A stretch of DNA of 64,000 nt, taken from positions 33,855-97,854 of the forward strand of contig NZ_JQJH01000015.1 of assembly GCF_000745425.1 (NCBI RefSeq), in the 5' to 3' direction. Source of the DNA: Beijerinckia mobilis (GTDB taxonomy: Bacteria > Pseudomonadota > Alphaproteobacteria > Rhizobiales > Beijerinckiaceae). The notes under the pieces were generated by a model that ran no database searches, had not been told where the DNA came from, and was given only the letters and a program-made list of their open reading frames with translations. The stretch's first letter is position 1, and each line of letters starts with the position of its first letter. Shown piece by piece: positions 34,154 through 43,891 of the stretch. The translations under genes and the position numbers were made by a program.

Positions 34154-36175
34154 TCAAAGTCCCCGCAAATTGGCCAATTGACCCTCATCTTCCCGGCTCT
34201 GCTCTCTGGCTCCCCCGTCGGCGTCATCCTCGTCGGTCTGCGCCCCGTTTTCAATGGCGTTGGCAAGGGAAATATCGACGGATTGTCCTTCCTCGGCGGC
34301 CGCACGCCGCAACACCTCCTCTGCGATCTCGACATCATGCTGACGGTTCCACATGGCCGCATAGACGCCGCCCCGCGCGATCAATTCGCCATGCGTGCCG
34401 CGTTCAACGATCACACCCTTGTCGAGCACCAGGATTTCATCCGCCCCGACGATCGTCGACAGTCGATGCGCGATGACCAAAGTCGTGCGTCCACGCGCGA
34501 CCTGATCGAGCGCGCTCTGAATCGCGCGCTCGGTAAAGGAATCAAGCGCGGAAGTGGCTTCATCCAGCACAAGGATCGACGGCCCTTTCAGGATCGTGCG
34601 AGCAATGGCGACTCTTTGTTTCTCACCACCGGATAGTTTCAGCCCGCGCTCGCCAACGGCGGCCTGATACCCTCCAGGCACGGTTTCGATGAAACCATCG
34701 ATCTGTGCGCGGCGCGCCGCATCATGCACTTCCTCATCCGTCGCATCCGGTCTCCCATAGCGGATGTTATAGGCGATCGTATCATTGAACAGCACCGTAT
34801 CCTGCGGCACGATGCCGAGTGCCGCACGCAGCGATACCTGAGTGACGGCGCCGATATTCTGGCCATCGATAGTGATCCGGCCAGCAGAAGGTTAGTAAAA
34901 ACGGAAAATGAGCCGTGAGAGCGTCGATTTTCCGGCGCCAGAAGGGCCGACAATCGCCACAGTTTTTCCGGGCGGCACCTCGAAAGAAACATCTTTCAGG
35001 ATCGGCCGGCGTTCATCATAATAGAAAGATACATGCTCGACCCGCAGCCTGCCCTCGGTCACAACGAGATCCTTGGCACCTGGCTGGTCCGCGATTTCCG
35101 GCGCCTGCCCCAGAATATCGAACATGGTTTCTATATCGAGGGTCGATTGCCGGATCTCGCGATAGACGAACCCCATGAAGCTCAGCGGCTGGTAGAGCTG
35201 GATCATCATTGCATTGATCAGCACGAAATCGCCGGTCGTATTGATTCCCGCATGAATGCCTTCCAGGCATAGAACCATGACCGCCGTAAGGCCGAGCGTG
35301 AAAATGACCGCCTGCCCCGCATTCAGCCAAGCGAGCGATGTATAGGTCTTGACGCTCATCTCCTCGTAACGCGCGATCGAATGGTCATAGCGCTGTTTTT
35401 CACGTGCCTCGGCATTGAAATATTTGACGGTCTCGAAATTCAGGAGGCTGTCGATGGCCTTGGTATTGGCATCCGTATCGCTTTCGTTCATCACCTTGCG
35501 GATGCCGATGCGCCAGTTCGTGCAGGCCATCGTATAGGCGGTATAGGCTATGATCATGACGACCACGATCAAGGCATAACGCCAGTCGAACGAATGCAGC
35601 AGAATGCCAAGGATGAGCACGAATTCCACCGCCGTCGGCACGGCAGTCAGAAAGGTCGTACGCACAATCGTCTCGATCGAATTACGGCCACGCTCGAGAA
35701 TACGCGTCAGGCCCCCGGTCTTGCGCTCGAGATGGAAGCGTAAGGATAATGTATGCAGGTGGACGAAAACATCTCTGGCAAGCAGCCGCACCGCATGCAT
35801 GGCGACATCGGCGAACACACCATCACGCACCTGCGTAAGCAGTGCCATGCCAATGCGCAGAACACCATAAAGCAAGGTGAGAGCTAGCGGACCGGCTAGC
35901 ACAGGATACAGTCTGGACCAGAGATTTGTGCCTTGCTCCTCTGTCGGCGGCAAGGTCAAGGCATCCACCGCCCATTTGAAGGAATAGGGAATGGACACGG
36001 TGACGAGCTTCGCGGCCAGGAGAAGTGCGAGCGCGACATAAATCCGCTTTTTGAGATCGGGCCGATCGGATGGCCAAAGGTAAGGCCAAAGCCTGCGCAT
36101 GGTGGCGCCAAGCTGGATTTTACGGCGCGGCTTACGTTGCGGCGGCACGGGAATGGACGAAGTGAAAAGGGTCAT
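34154..36175 (-). pseudogene. Atm1/HMT1-type ABC exporter with in-frame stop
   Basis: A half-transporter of about 674 codons: six-helix membrane domain (about residues 30-330), then the ATPase domain. Walker A (GPSGAGKST), signature ([15 protein letters not shown]), Walker B ([12 protein letters not shown]) and the H-loop (VIAHRLS) are all present. A single TAA at 34892-34894 interrupts the frame just after RLIFRFY, where homologues have RFY-E/D-PSAG, and the same frame resumes as [13 protein letters not shown] to TAA, one base, explains it. The rest shows no frameshift. Without readthrough the product lacks Q-loop, signature and Walker B and cannot be active. Family members export glutathione-linked or Fe-S-related compounds and heavy metals. 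Confidence 0.85.
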
Positions 36176-36480
36176 GAATGCTAAATGATGAATTCAGGGG
36201 AGCGCCGCAAGCGAGACATTCCATTCCTTTTCATTCGTGGACAGAAGCGTGCCAGGTCAAAACCCTTTGGAAAAAGCGCGGCGGAAGACGTGAGGCAAGA
36301 CACATTCCAAACCATTGCCGGAGGGAATATTGCCCAAACGGCCATTACCCAAGGGACCGGCCGCATGAGCGATGCTGTTCAATTCGTTCAATTTTCCGAA
36401 AACACGTGTTCCCATTTCCCAATGCTGCTGCCCCAAACGCAGGCTTGATCGGCTTGCAGCAAGCATCCCGGACGATAGGC
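36176..36480. other. Spacer between LysM gene and ABC exporter
   Basis: About 300 bases on the 3' side of the LysM gene. Plus-strand frames (36178-36816) run into the LysM gene antisense and look like shadows. I see no repeat or strong hairpin. It should contain the exporter promoter. Confidence 0.45.
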
Positions 36481-37677
36481 TTAGCGTGCAGGTTTCACCT
36501 TGTCCGGAGCTTGTGCGGCTGGCGGGGAAGGTGCTTGCGGCAAAACGAGAATCTGCCCCGGGTAGATTTTTTCCGGATCGCGAATCTGCGTGCTGTTTGC
36601 AGAATAGAGGCGCATATAATGGAAACCGTTGCCGAACCGTTTCATGCTGATGCGCCACAGAGAATCGCCGGCTTCCACGCGCGTGGTCTCGACCTTTTCG
36701 ACGACGGCGGCGCTCTCAGAAGGAGATGGCAATGTGTCTGCGGAGGCTTTAGCCGAGGACGATGCATCCCGTGGAATATCGAGGGCCACTTCCGCCCGCT
36801 CCACCACACCGCCTGACTCGTTCACCGCATCGGCGCGCAGACGATACGTGCCCGGCATCAATCCTTCGCGTATCCGTAAAGACCAGGAACCATCTTTGGC
36901 CGCCGTAACGCGCGTGAGCAGTGTATCATTGAGATAAAGCTGCACTTGGGCCATGGGGTCCGCCCGGCCAGAGACAAAAATTCCGCTTCCGGCCACAATT
37001 TCCGTCATAGTGAAGGAAAGGTGCTGCCCTGGCTGGCCAACCGGTATCGCGGAGCTTTTATTTTCGAGGGACTTCGGCGCCCGAAGTATCTGTGTCGGTT
37101 TACCGGCTTCAACCAGCGCCACCATCGCCTCCCCCTGGCCGCTGGCAGGAAGAAAGATCGCGACATTCTGGCCGGAATAGACCTGCTCCGCGTCCTTCGG
37201 CCGCATCGAAAGCGAGAGCGCGTAAACCCCCGGCTTCAGATCAACCCCCTCGAACACGAACATTCCCGCGGAATCCGCCGTTCCCGCCGCGAGCTTTTCC
37301 TCCCCTTCATGCCCCTGATCGATCAGAGCAACCGCGGACCCGGCGGCGGCGCGGCCGGCGACGAGCAACGCACCGGAGGGCTCAAGCCGAACGATATCGA
37401 ATTGCGGCAAGCGTCCCTGCACCTCTGGCCGCGGCACAAGAATAGTCGGTGGCTTGGCTTGGGGTGGAGCCCGCGGCGGAAGGTCCGGCAGCGGCGGCAG
37501 TTCAGCAGGAAGTTCCCTTCGCGCGACAGGGCGCTCGACCACGGCGGGCATGGGCCCCCAAAGCAGAATTGCGCCATAAGCGATGAATGCGAGACAGAAA
37601 AGCAGCGCCATGAGAATCGCGCGTTGTGCCAGGCCACCATCCCGGGGATTTTCCCTATCGACAGGAGAACCCGGCAT
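36481..37677 (-). CDS. LysM peptidoglycan-binding membrane protein
   Basis: I start at 37677 because GGAGGAAAGA lies directly upstream of this ATG; the frame reaches further to 37752. The 398-residue protein has one N-terminal membrane segment (about residues 20-42). A Pro-rich linker follows, then two Ig-like beta regions with GSGIFVSGRADPMAQVQLYLND. A C-terminal LysM domain contains EAGDSLWRIS and YPGQILVLP. This architecture is widespread in Rhizobiales and places the protein in the periplasm, bound to peptidoglycan. The cellular function is not known. It lies upstream of the exporter on the same strand. Confidence 0.85.
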   Translation of the reverse strand: MPGSPVDRENPRDGGLAQRAILMALLFCLAFIAYGAILLWGPMPAVVERPVARRELPAELPPLPDLPPRAPPQAKPPTILVPRPEVQGRLPQFDIVRLEPSGALLVAGRAAAGSAVALIDQGHEGEEKLAAGTADSAGMFVFEGVDLKPGVYALSLSMRPKDAEQVYSGQNVAIFLPASGQGEAMVALVEAGKPTQILRAPKSLENKSSAIPVGQPGQHLSFTMTEIVAGSGIFVSGRADPMAQVQLYLNDTLLTRVTAAKDGSWSLRIREGLMPGTYRLRADAVNESGGVVERAEVALDIPRDASSSAKASADTLPSPSESAAVVEKVETTRVEAGDSLWRISMKRFGNGFHYMRLYSANSTQIRDPEKIYPGQILVLPQAPSPPAAQAPDKVKPAR

Positions 37678-37777
37678 TCTTTCCTCCACCCCGCGCATCA
37701 CCTCTATCAAACTGTGATCGAGAGCGAGCCAAACAGCAAGACTTGATTCCACCCGAACGGCAAGTCACAAGGAGGCC

Positions 37778-38407
37778 ATGTCTTCACTTTCCATCCCACC
37801 GGAAAATGTCCCGTTTCGCCGAATCTGCGTTTATTGCGGATCGGCACCAGGTTCCACCGCAGTCTATCGCGAGGCAGCAGAGCAATTCGGCCTCGCCATG
37901 GCAGCGGCTGGCCTGGGACTCGTCTATGGCGGCGGCGGTAACGGTCTCATGGGGGTTGTCGCACAGGCCGTCCTCTCGGCCGGCGGCCATGTCACGGGCA
38001 TCATCCCGAGTTTCCTGTTGGATCGCGAGAAACCAACGATCGACGTGCAGGATTTGCATGTGGTTGACGACATGCATATGCGTAAACGTCTGATGTTTGA
38101 AAAGGCGGATGCCTTCGTCGCATTGCCAGGAGGCATTGGTACGCTCGAGGAACTGGTTGAGCAATTGACCTGGGTTCAGCTCGGGCGCCACACGAAACCT
38201 GTGGTCATTGCCGATATTGGTGGTTTCTGGCAGCCTCTGCTCTCGCTTTTCGCGCATATGCGGCAACAGGGTTTCATTCCCTCCCATTACGAGATTCGTT
38301 ATCTCGTGGCGGAGCGGATCGAGGATATTCTGCCAATGATCGAGAAGTCGCTCGCGATCCATGCCCGTCTCGGTAAGGATAAAGGAATCATCGACCCGCG
38401 ATTTTAA
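37778..38407 (+). CDS. LOG-family nucleotide 5'-monophosphate phosphoribohydrolase
   Basis: The 209-residue protein has the LOG/TIGR00730 signatures VYCGSAPG, GLVYGGGGNGLMG and PGGIGTLEE, with the MHMRKRLMFEKADAFVAL block between the last two. LOG enzymes release free base from cytokinin nucleotides (or related nucleoside monophosphates) in the cytoplasm. Length is typical. It starts about 100 bases from the LysM gene start in a divergent arrangement and converges with the TonB receptor. Confidence 0.9.
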   Translation: MSSLSIPPENVPFRRICVYCGSAPGSTAVYREAAEQFGLAMAAAGLGLVYGGGGNGLMGVVAQAVLSAGGHVTGIIPSFLLDREKPTIDVQDLHVVDDMHMRKRLMFEKADAFVALPGGIGTLEELVEQLTWVQLGRHTKPVVIADIGGFWQPLLSLFAHMRQQGFIPSHYEIRYLVAERIEDILPMIEKSLAIHARLGKDKGIIDPRF

Positions 38408-38432
38408 GTCCACTTCAACACTTTCGCACCAG

Positions 38433-38469
38433 ACCGAACGGCGATGCGCCAAGAACATGACCGTTCGGT
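38433..38469. terminator. Inverted repeat between convergent genes
   Basis: ACCGAACGG and CCGTTCGGT form a 9-bp stem around a 19-base loop in the 78-base gap between the LOG gene and the TonB receptor stop. It is probably a shared terminator, though the loop is large and no long U-tract is visible. Confidence 0.45.
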
Positions 38470-38485
38470 ACAAGCCGTATTCGTC

Positions 38486-40705
38486 TCAGAATCGCGCAAT
38501 CAGACTGCCGACGACCGTTAAAGGAGCACCCGGCATATTGTTGAACTGATTGAACGGCTGTTCAACATAATAGGCATTGGTGAGATTGCGTCCATTGACC
38601 GCCAAACGATAATGCTCATTGATGTCATAAGAAAGCATGGCATCAAGCCGGGCATATTGGCCGACGACGAAACTGTTGTTAAGATCACCATAACGCCTGC
38701 CGACGAAGACGACGCCGGCACCAAATCCAATCCCTTTCCAAGCTCCTTCCTGAATCCGATAGGTCGACCAGAAACTCCCGTTAATATCGGGAACACCCGT
38801 CAGACGATTGCCGACCTGATAGGTCGTATCGGAAGTAATTTTCGCATCCAGCGCACCAAAACTCGCGATCACGTTCCAGCCCGACAGAATTTCACCGGCT
38901 ATATCCAATTCGACACCACGCGATTCCTGCGCGCCGGTGATGACCGAATATTGCGAATTGTTGGGATCCGTCGCCGCGACATTGGTCTTCTGGATGATAA
39001 AGGCGGCGAAGGTGGCGGATAGGCGATCGGGAATGAGATCAGCCTTGGCGCCAACCTCATATTGTGTTCCGTGTTCCGGAGGCGGCGCACTCTGCCCCAA
39101 AACGTTCGCCGTCTGCGGATTGAAACTTTTGGTATAGCTCGCATAGAGAGACAGCGGCTCGATCGGTCGGTACACAAGGCCGATACGAGGAGAAACACCC
39201 AGAAGATTCTGATCCGCCGGTTTCACGGAGTTTGAAGTGGTCCTCGACCAGTAGAATTGCCGGACCGCGTCGAAACGCACACCGGCGAGCAATTGCAGTC
39301 CGGGTGCAAGTTCGACCTGATCCTGCACATAAGTGCCATACATCCGCATGGTCTGTTGTAGATCGCTTTGAAAATTGAGCTTGGGAGCCGCAGCGCCATA
39401 GGTTGGATTGTAAAGACTGATGGACGCCATCGTATTGCCCGACGACTGCTGCGAATAGGCATGGCGATAGCCGTTGATATATTCGAAACCTAGGAGCGCC
39501 GTGTGTTTCAGTCCCAAAGTATCGAATTTGGCGATCAGCTCCGTTTGCGTATCGATCGATCGCATATTGCTGAGAACCGCCGACAGCCTCCGGTTGACGA
39601 GCGTATCATCGGCATTGAGCCCCGTCGCCCGTGTCGCATAGACATTGAAATCGCCCCATTGGGCATTGACGACCTGCCGAAACATCAGCTGGTTATTGAT
39701 ATCGTGTTCAGCCCGAACCATGAAGGAATTGCCCTGGCCATGATAGCGGGACCAGGGCTCGCCATAATAATTGGAGCGCAAAAAGGTCGGTACCCGGCCG
39801 TTGACGGCCGGGAGACCTTCATCATAAGCGCTGTTCTGCTTGGTAAATTGGGAAAGGACGTAAACACGCGTGTCAGGCGACGGATTCCAGTCGAATGATG
39901 GGGCAACATAATAACGCTGGTTTTTCTGCCCGGCGAGGTGCCGGAAGGTTGCCTCATCCTGCGCCGCGAAAGTGAGACGGCCGGTGAGTTGATCCGTCCC
40001 GAACATGGCGCCAGAAACCGTGCCTTGAAACCGTTTGAAATCGAAACTGCCACCCTGGAACGTCGCCTCCGCGGAAGGCGTTGCAGTTGGCCGTAACGTG
40101 ACCAGATTGATGATACCGCCAGGCTCCCCACGCCCATACATGACGGATGATGGTCCCTTCAACACCTCCACGCGCGAGACATTGGCCATATCAAGAGTCA
40201 CCGGCGAAAAATTAGCCGCCGGATTCATCATGATTCCATCGATGGCATAGGTCTGGGTATTGAAGCCTCGGATATTAAAGGTTTGCGAACGGCCCTGAAT
40301 CGTCCCTGCCGGCTGGACGTTGCTCACATTGAAAAGCGCATCGGTCAAGCGCGTGTCCTGTTGATCGACAAGGACATCGCGTGGCACGATTTGAATAGAT
40401 TGTGGAATATCCCGCAGCGCCGTATCCGTCTTCGTGCCGCTGACTGTGCGCGTCGCGAGATAGCCTTTGTCCGGACCATAGGGATTATCGGTCTTCGTCC
40501 CCTCGACAGCAATCGTATCGAGAGCCAGCGATTGCTCTGTACCATCTGCCACCTGCGCCGATGCACTTGAAATGGGGAGCGTGGCAAGCGAGAGGGCCCC
40601 ACAAATCGGCCATAACCGAAAACAGCCATTAAGACCATTTATGGCGCCACCGGCGTATTCAACCCACCCGGCTTCGACATATCTTCCCATTGGACAAGCT
40701 TTCAT
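38486..40705 (-). CDS. TonB-dependent siderophore receptor
   Basis: A 739-residue outer membrane receptor. The signal region ends at SSASAQV. Plug-domain landmarks are TALRDIPQSIQIVPRDVLVDQQ, NIRGFNTQTYAIDG, and RVEVLKGPSSVMYGRGEPGG. The barrel ends in an aromatic residue (SLIARF). These plug sequences are typical of ferrisiderophore (FhuA/FpvA-type) receptors. The upstream region is long and AT-rich, as expected for iron-regulated control. No siderophore biosynthesis gene is in the window. Confidence 0.93.
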   Translation of the reverse strand: MKACPMGRYVEAGWVEYAGGAINGLNGCFRLWPICGALSLATLPISSASAQVADGTEQSLALDTIAVEGTKTDNPYGPDKGYLATRTVSGTKTDTALRDIPQSIQIVPRDVLVDQQDTRLTDALFNVSNVQPAGTIQGRSQTFNIRGFNTQTYAIDGIMMNPAANFSPVTLDMANVSRVEVLKGPSSVMYGRGEPGGIINLVTLRPTATPSAEATFQGGSFDFKRFQGTVSGAMFGTDQLTGRLTFAAQDEATFRHLAGQKNQRYYVAPSFDWNPSPDTRVYVLSQFTKQNSAYDEGLPAVNGRVPTFLRSNYYGEPWSRYHGQGNSFMVRAEHDINNQLMFRQVVNAQWGDFNVYATRATGLNADDTLVNRRLSAVLSNMRSIDTQTELIAKFDTLGLKHTALLGFEYINGYRHAYSQQSSGNTMASISLYNPTYGAAAPKLNFQSDLQQTMRMYGTYVQDQVELAPGLQLLAGVRFDAVRQFYWSRTTSNSVKPADQNLLGVSPRIGLVYRPIEPLSLYASYTKSFNPQTANVLGQSAPPPEHGTQYEVGAKADLIPDRLSATFAAFIIQKTNVAATDPNNSQYSVITGAQESRGVELDIAGEILSGWNVIASFGALDAKITSDTTYQVGNRLTGVPDINGSFWSTYRIQEGAWKGIGFGAGVVFVGRRYGDLNNSFVVGQYARLDAMLSYDINEHYRLAVNGRNLTNAYYVEQPFNQFNNMPGAPLTVVGSLIARF

Positions 40706-41043
40706 TCGGCATTCATTTAAGAATACTTATTCATCTCCTTTCATTTACGTCAATAACAACTCAAAACATGAACTAAACTCAGTAATTATTATAATTCTAA
40801 AAGAGTTTCTAATGATTTGAATTTAAAATAATTCGGTCGAATTAAGGGAGCATTAAAATTTTTACATGCCACAATACTTTATACGCCAGAGACGACCGTT
40901 TCTATGATTGGTTTGTAAGAGTCTCGTTACAGCAGATCCTACCTTATAGCTTGGATAAGCTTTGCAGCTTTCTTCTATATATGAAGTAATACTGCATTTT
41001 TATCGAAGCTTTTCACTTTTGTCGCATAGTAACACATAGTCAA
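40706..41043. other. AT-rich regulatory spacer
   Basis: About 340 bases, very AT-rich, between the receptor start and the end of the phage remnant. It probably holds an iron-responsive promoter for the receptor. I could not identify a Fur or Irr box with confidence. Confidence 0.45.
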
Positions 41044-41202
41044 CTACTGGTTGTTGGATAATGACAAAAAAACTGGCATCCCAATATAATTTATATACGC
41101 ATTGTATGTAGTCTCCAGAGCCTCTGGACATGAAGAGTTATAGGCGAATGCGCTGGAACTAAATGTTAAAAGTGAAATATAAGCTAAAACCCTAAGCATC
41201 AT
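41044..41202 (-). CDS. Small secreted peptide (52 aa) in phage remnant
   Basis: This frame is short but has a clear signal peptide: MMLRVLAYISLLTFSSSAFA, with an Ala-x-Ala site after residue 20. The mature part is 32 residues with one cysteine and several Tyr/Asn. Its ATG lies 5 bases past the stop of the upstream phage-like gene, which suggests translational coupling. The stop is TAG at 41044. I recognise no family. In a phage context a small exported product could be a lysis or surface-exclusion factor, or a pseudogene-derived peptide. Confidence 0.55.
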   Translation of the reverse strand: MMLRVLAYISLLTFSSSAFAYNSSCPEALETTYNAYINYIGMPVFLSLSNNQ

Positions 41203-41206
41203 CTAT

Positions 41207-41611
41207 TCACTTAATGCCGTGGATTATTGGTTCAGCTATACATCTAAACCAATCTGACTTACACTTGCATTCGCCAGGGTGCCCTATCTTTGGCGGCCTT
41301 TTGTAAGAAAACTGCTTTCCATTGTTCTTGGCACACTCTTCACAAACATCACCGTCATTGGCAGAGCGCCAAATGTATGATTTGCAGCCGATGGCTATTG
41401 CCCGCTCTCTCTGGAATCTCGCGATACCTTCTGAACTCTCGCGGTATTCCCTCACAAATCGTTCATGATCGGCGGCAATTTCTTCTTCGGAATACTTCTT
41501 TCGGTTTCCCTTTGGGGGTCGTGGCCGCTCCCATATTTTTGGGTCGGTACCATCGGGAACCGGAATAGCGAGTGACGGCGGTTTATTATCCTTCCGGCCG
41601 GATAACAGCAA
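41207..41611 (-). CDS. Phage head morphogenesis (Mu F-like) C-terminal fragment
   Basis: The 134-residue frame opens at TTG and has no good start; the same frame continues upstream only to the stop of the preceding gene. The C terminus is like the SPP1 gp7/Mu F minor head family: YIWRSANDGDVCEECAKNNGKQF and a HPGECKCKSDWF end with four or more paired cysteines, as a small zinc-type fold. An acidic helical region precedes it. The full-length family protein is several hundred residues, so this is a remnant of a prophage structural gene. Confidence 0.6.
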   Translation of the reverse strand: MLLSGRKDNKPPSLAIPVPDGTDPKIWERPRPPKGNRKKYSEEEIAADHERFVREYRESSEGIARFQRERAIAIGCKSYIWRSANDGDVCEECAKNNGKQFSYKRPPKIGHPGECKCKSDWFRCIAEPIIHGIK

Positions 41612-41638
41612 AAAATGGAATGGAATAGGTTCATCTGA

Positions 41639-41902
41639 TCACCCATGCGCCGGCCAGAATGATTTAATGATCAGCAGCAGGACGCCGAAGCCAACGCCGC
41701 CTATCAGCCATCGGATAAGGGCGATCTGGGCCTTGAGAATTGAAATATCCGCGCGTACCTCGGCAATGTCTGCCTTGGTCGCAACTTGATCGCTCATAGC
41801 TTCCGCGAGCGCCTCTGCGGTGTCGCCAGCCTGCTTGGAATTAAAGCCTGCTGCTTCGAGCTTTCTTGCCAACCGGAGAGTGTCAAACGGAACGGCGCTC
41901 AT
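41639..41902 (-). CDS. DUF1640-like coiled-coil membrane protein
   Basis: An 87-residue protein with N-terminal FDTLRLARKLEAAGFNSKQAG, which is characteristic of DUF1640/CCDC90-type proteins. A coiled coil follows (VATKADIAEVRADISILKAQ), then one C-terminal membrane helix (WLIGGVGFGVLLLII). Such genes are common in alphaproteobacterial prophages. The ATG overlaps the stop of the upstream fragment by 4 bp. The ligand or partner is unknown. Confidence 0.8.
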   Translation of the reverse strand: MSAVPFDTLRLARKLEAAGFNSKQAGDTAEALAEAMSDQVATKADIAEVRADISILKAQIALIRWLIGGVGFGVLLLIIKSFWPAHG

Positions 41903-41992
41903 TTCAAATACCCCTTGGCCTTAAGCTGGTCTTTGTTGGCGATGCGGAGAGCCTCTGGCCACGCTGTCCCCTAGGCGATCCCGCCAACGGCA
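41902..41992 (-). pseudogene. 3' end of a lost phage gene
   Basis: A short reading frame, ending WPEALRIANKDQLKAKGYLK, stops with TGA overlapping the ATG of the DUF1640-like gene. There is no start codon or upstream body in frame, and sequence farther left on the minus strand (to 42146) is in a different frame. It is probably the tail of a truncated prophage gene. Confidence 0.5.
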
Positions 41993-42262
41993 TGACGATA
42001 TCGGTGTAAATTTCAAACTTGGTCACGGTTAAACCACTCAATGGCCTTTTCCTGGAGGGATGGCGATAAGCGCGATAATTCATCCAGCAATAACGCTCAA
42101 AATTTTTATAAAATTGATCGAAGTATAGACTATATTTAATGTCCACGCAGGAAAAGGACGAAGCTGTTCATTAAAGATGCTTCAGCTCAGATCCCTGTTT
42201 CACCCATCCTGCGTAGAATCCATCCCTTTCGTCCGGATAGAGCGCGCGCCTTCTCGCCAACG

Positions 42263-43891
42263 CTAATTCGCCCCTGATTTCAGCAATTTATAAGTAATTG
42301 CATCAATCAGGGCCTGAAACGAGGCTTCGATGATGTTGGATGAGACGCCAACAGTGGACCAGGTCTCCCCGCTGGCCTCCGAAAACTCTATCAGCACACG
42401 CGTCACGGCATCCGTGCCGCCCTGAAACACACGCACGCGATAATCGACGAGCTGAAGATCCGCAATAAAACTCTGATAGCGGCCGAGATCCTTTCGCAGG
42501 GCCAGATCGAGCGCATTGACCGGTCCCTCGCCTTCCGCCGCCGAAATCAGCACTTCTCCATCGATACGGAGCTTGACGATCGCCTCGGAGACGACAACGA
42601 AAGCGCCACGGGCATCGTAGCGGCGCTCTACATTGACATGAAACCGCTCGATCTCGAAAAAATCGGGCACTTCACCAAGCACACGGCGCGCCAGAAGTTC
42701 GAAGGAGGCATCAGCACCTTCATAAGCGTAGCCCAGGGCTTCCTTCTGTTTGACTTCCTCCAGAAGCCGCGTCACACGCGGATCCTTCGCATCTACATCG
42801 ACACCGATGCGCTGCAATTCCGCAAGAATATTGGAACGGCCAGCCTGATCGGAAACGAGCAAACGGCGCTTGTTGCCGACACTTTCCGGTGGCACATGCT
42901 CATAGGTTTTCGGCTCCTTCATCAAAGCCGAAGCATGAATGCCTGCCTTGGTCGCGAAGGCCGAAGCGCCGACATAGGGCGCGTGTCGATTGGGCGAACG
43001 GTTCAAAATCTCATCAAGCGTATGGCTGATCTTCGTCAGCATCGGCAGCTTTTCAAGCGCGACATTCAGCTGCAATGTCTGCGCATAGGGCGCCTTGAGA
43101 AGTAGTGTCGGAATGAGAGAGACGAGATTGGCGTTGCCGCACCGCTCGCCAAGCCCGTTCAATGTGCCCTGTATCTGCCGCGCGCCGCCACGCACCGCGG
43201 CCAGTGAATTCGCAACCGCCATTTCGGTGTCATTATGTGCATGGATGCCGAGCGATGTTCCCGGCACATGCGCTGTCACCGCACAAACGATCTCCTCGAT
43301 TTCATGTGGCAAGGTGCCACCATTGGTGTCACACAGCACGATCCAGCGTGCGCCAGCAGCATAGGCCGTTTTGGCGCATTCCAGCGCATAGGCGGGATTC
43401 GCCTTATAGCCATCGAAGAAATGTTCGCAATCCAGTAAGGCTTCGCGTCCGGCTTTGGTCGCGGCGCGAATGGATTGCGTGATCCCGTCTAGGTTTTCCT
43501 CCAGCGTGCAGCCAAGCGCGACATGCACCTGATAATCCCAGCTTTTCGCGACGAAGGTAATCGCCTGTGCATCCGCCGCGAGGAGACCAGCGACACCCGG
43601 ATCATTTTCCGCTGAACGCCCTGCCCGTTTGGTCATTCCGAAGGCGGTGAACCGCGCCTGCTTCAAAGGTGGGCGTCGTGTGAAAAATTCCGTGTCCAGC
43701 GGATTGGCGCCCGGATAGCCGCCCTCGATGTAATCCACACCGAGATCGTCGAGAAGCGCCGCGATACGTGTCTTGTCGGCAAGCGAGAAGTCGACGCCCA
43801 TCGTCTGCGCACCGTCGCGCAGCGTGGTATCGAAAAGAGTCAATGTCTCGCGTGCAGCAGACTCGCGCGTGTCAACGCCCGATGTCATCAT
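42263..43891 (-). CDS. cimA: (R)-citramalate synthase CimA
   Basis: The 542-residue enzyme condenses acetyl-CoA and pyruvate to citramalate, giving a threonine-independent entry to isoleucine. LFDTTLRDGAQTMGVDFS, GADYIEGGYPGANP-like VDYIEGGYPGANP, LGIHAHNDTEMAVANSLAAV and NGLGERCGNANL are the catalytic signatures, and the C-terminal regulatory LeuA dimer domain is present from about residue 400. I choose the ATG at 43891, preceded by GGGAGGAAAG. It overlaps the stop of the GNAT gene (ATGATGA), so the pair is cotranslated. The same family includes isopropylmalate synthase-like enzymes, but the insert pattern favours CimA. Confidence 0.9.
   Translation of the reverse strand: MMTSGVDTRESAARETLTLFDTTLRDGAQTMGVDFSLADKTRIAALLDDLGVDYIEGGYPGANPLDTEFFTRRPPLKQARFTAFGMTKRAGRSAENDPGVAGLLAADAQAITFVAKSWDYQVHVALGCTLEENLDGITQSIRAATKAGREALLDCEHFFDGYKANPAYALECAKTAYAAGARWIVLCDTNGGTLPHEIEEIVCAVTAHVPGTSLGIHAHNDTEMAVANSLAAVRGGARQIQGTLNGLGERCGNANLVSLIPTLLLKAPYAQTLQLNVALEKLPMLTKISHTLDEILNRSPNRHAPYVGASAFATKAGIHASALMKEPKTYEHVPPESVGNKRRLLVSDQAGRSNILAELQRIGVDVDAKDPRVTRLLEEVKQKEALGYAYEGADASFELLARRVLGEVPDFFEIERFHVNVERRYDARGAFVVVSEAIVKLRIDGEVLISAAEGEGPVNALDLALRKDLGRYQSFIADLQLVDYRVRVFQGGTDAVTRVLIEFSEASGETWSTVGVSSNIIEASFQALIDAITYKLLKSGAN

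Noticed and set aside
34892..34894. Programmed stop readthrough or selenocysteine in the ABC exporter
   Set aside because: The stop is TAA, not TGA, and no recoding structure is evident; nonsense mutation or sequencing error is simpler.
36178..36816. 212-residue plus-strand frame
   Set aside because: It runs antisense into the well-supported LysM gene and has no recognisable domain.
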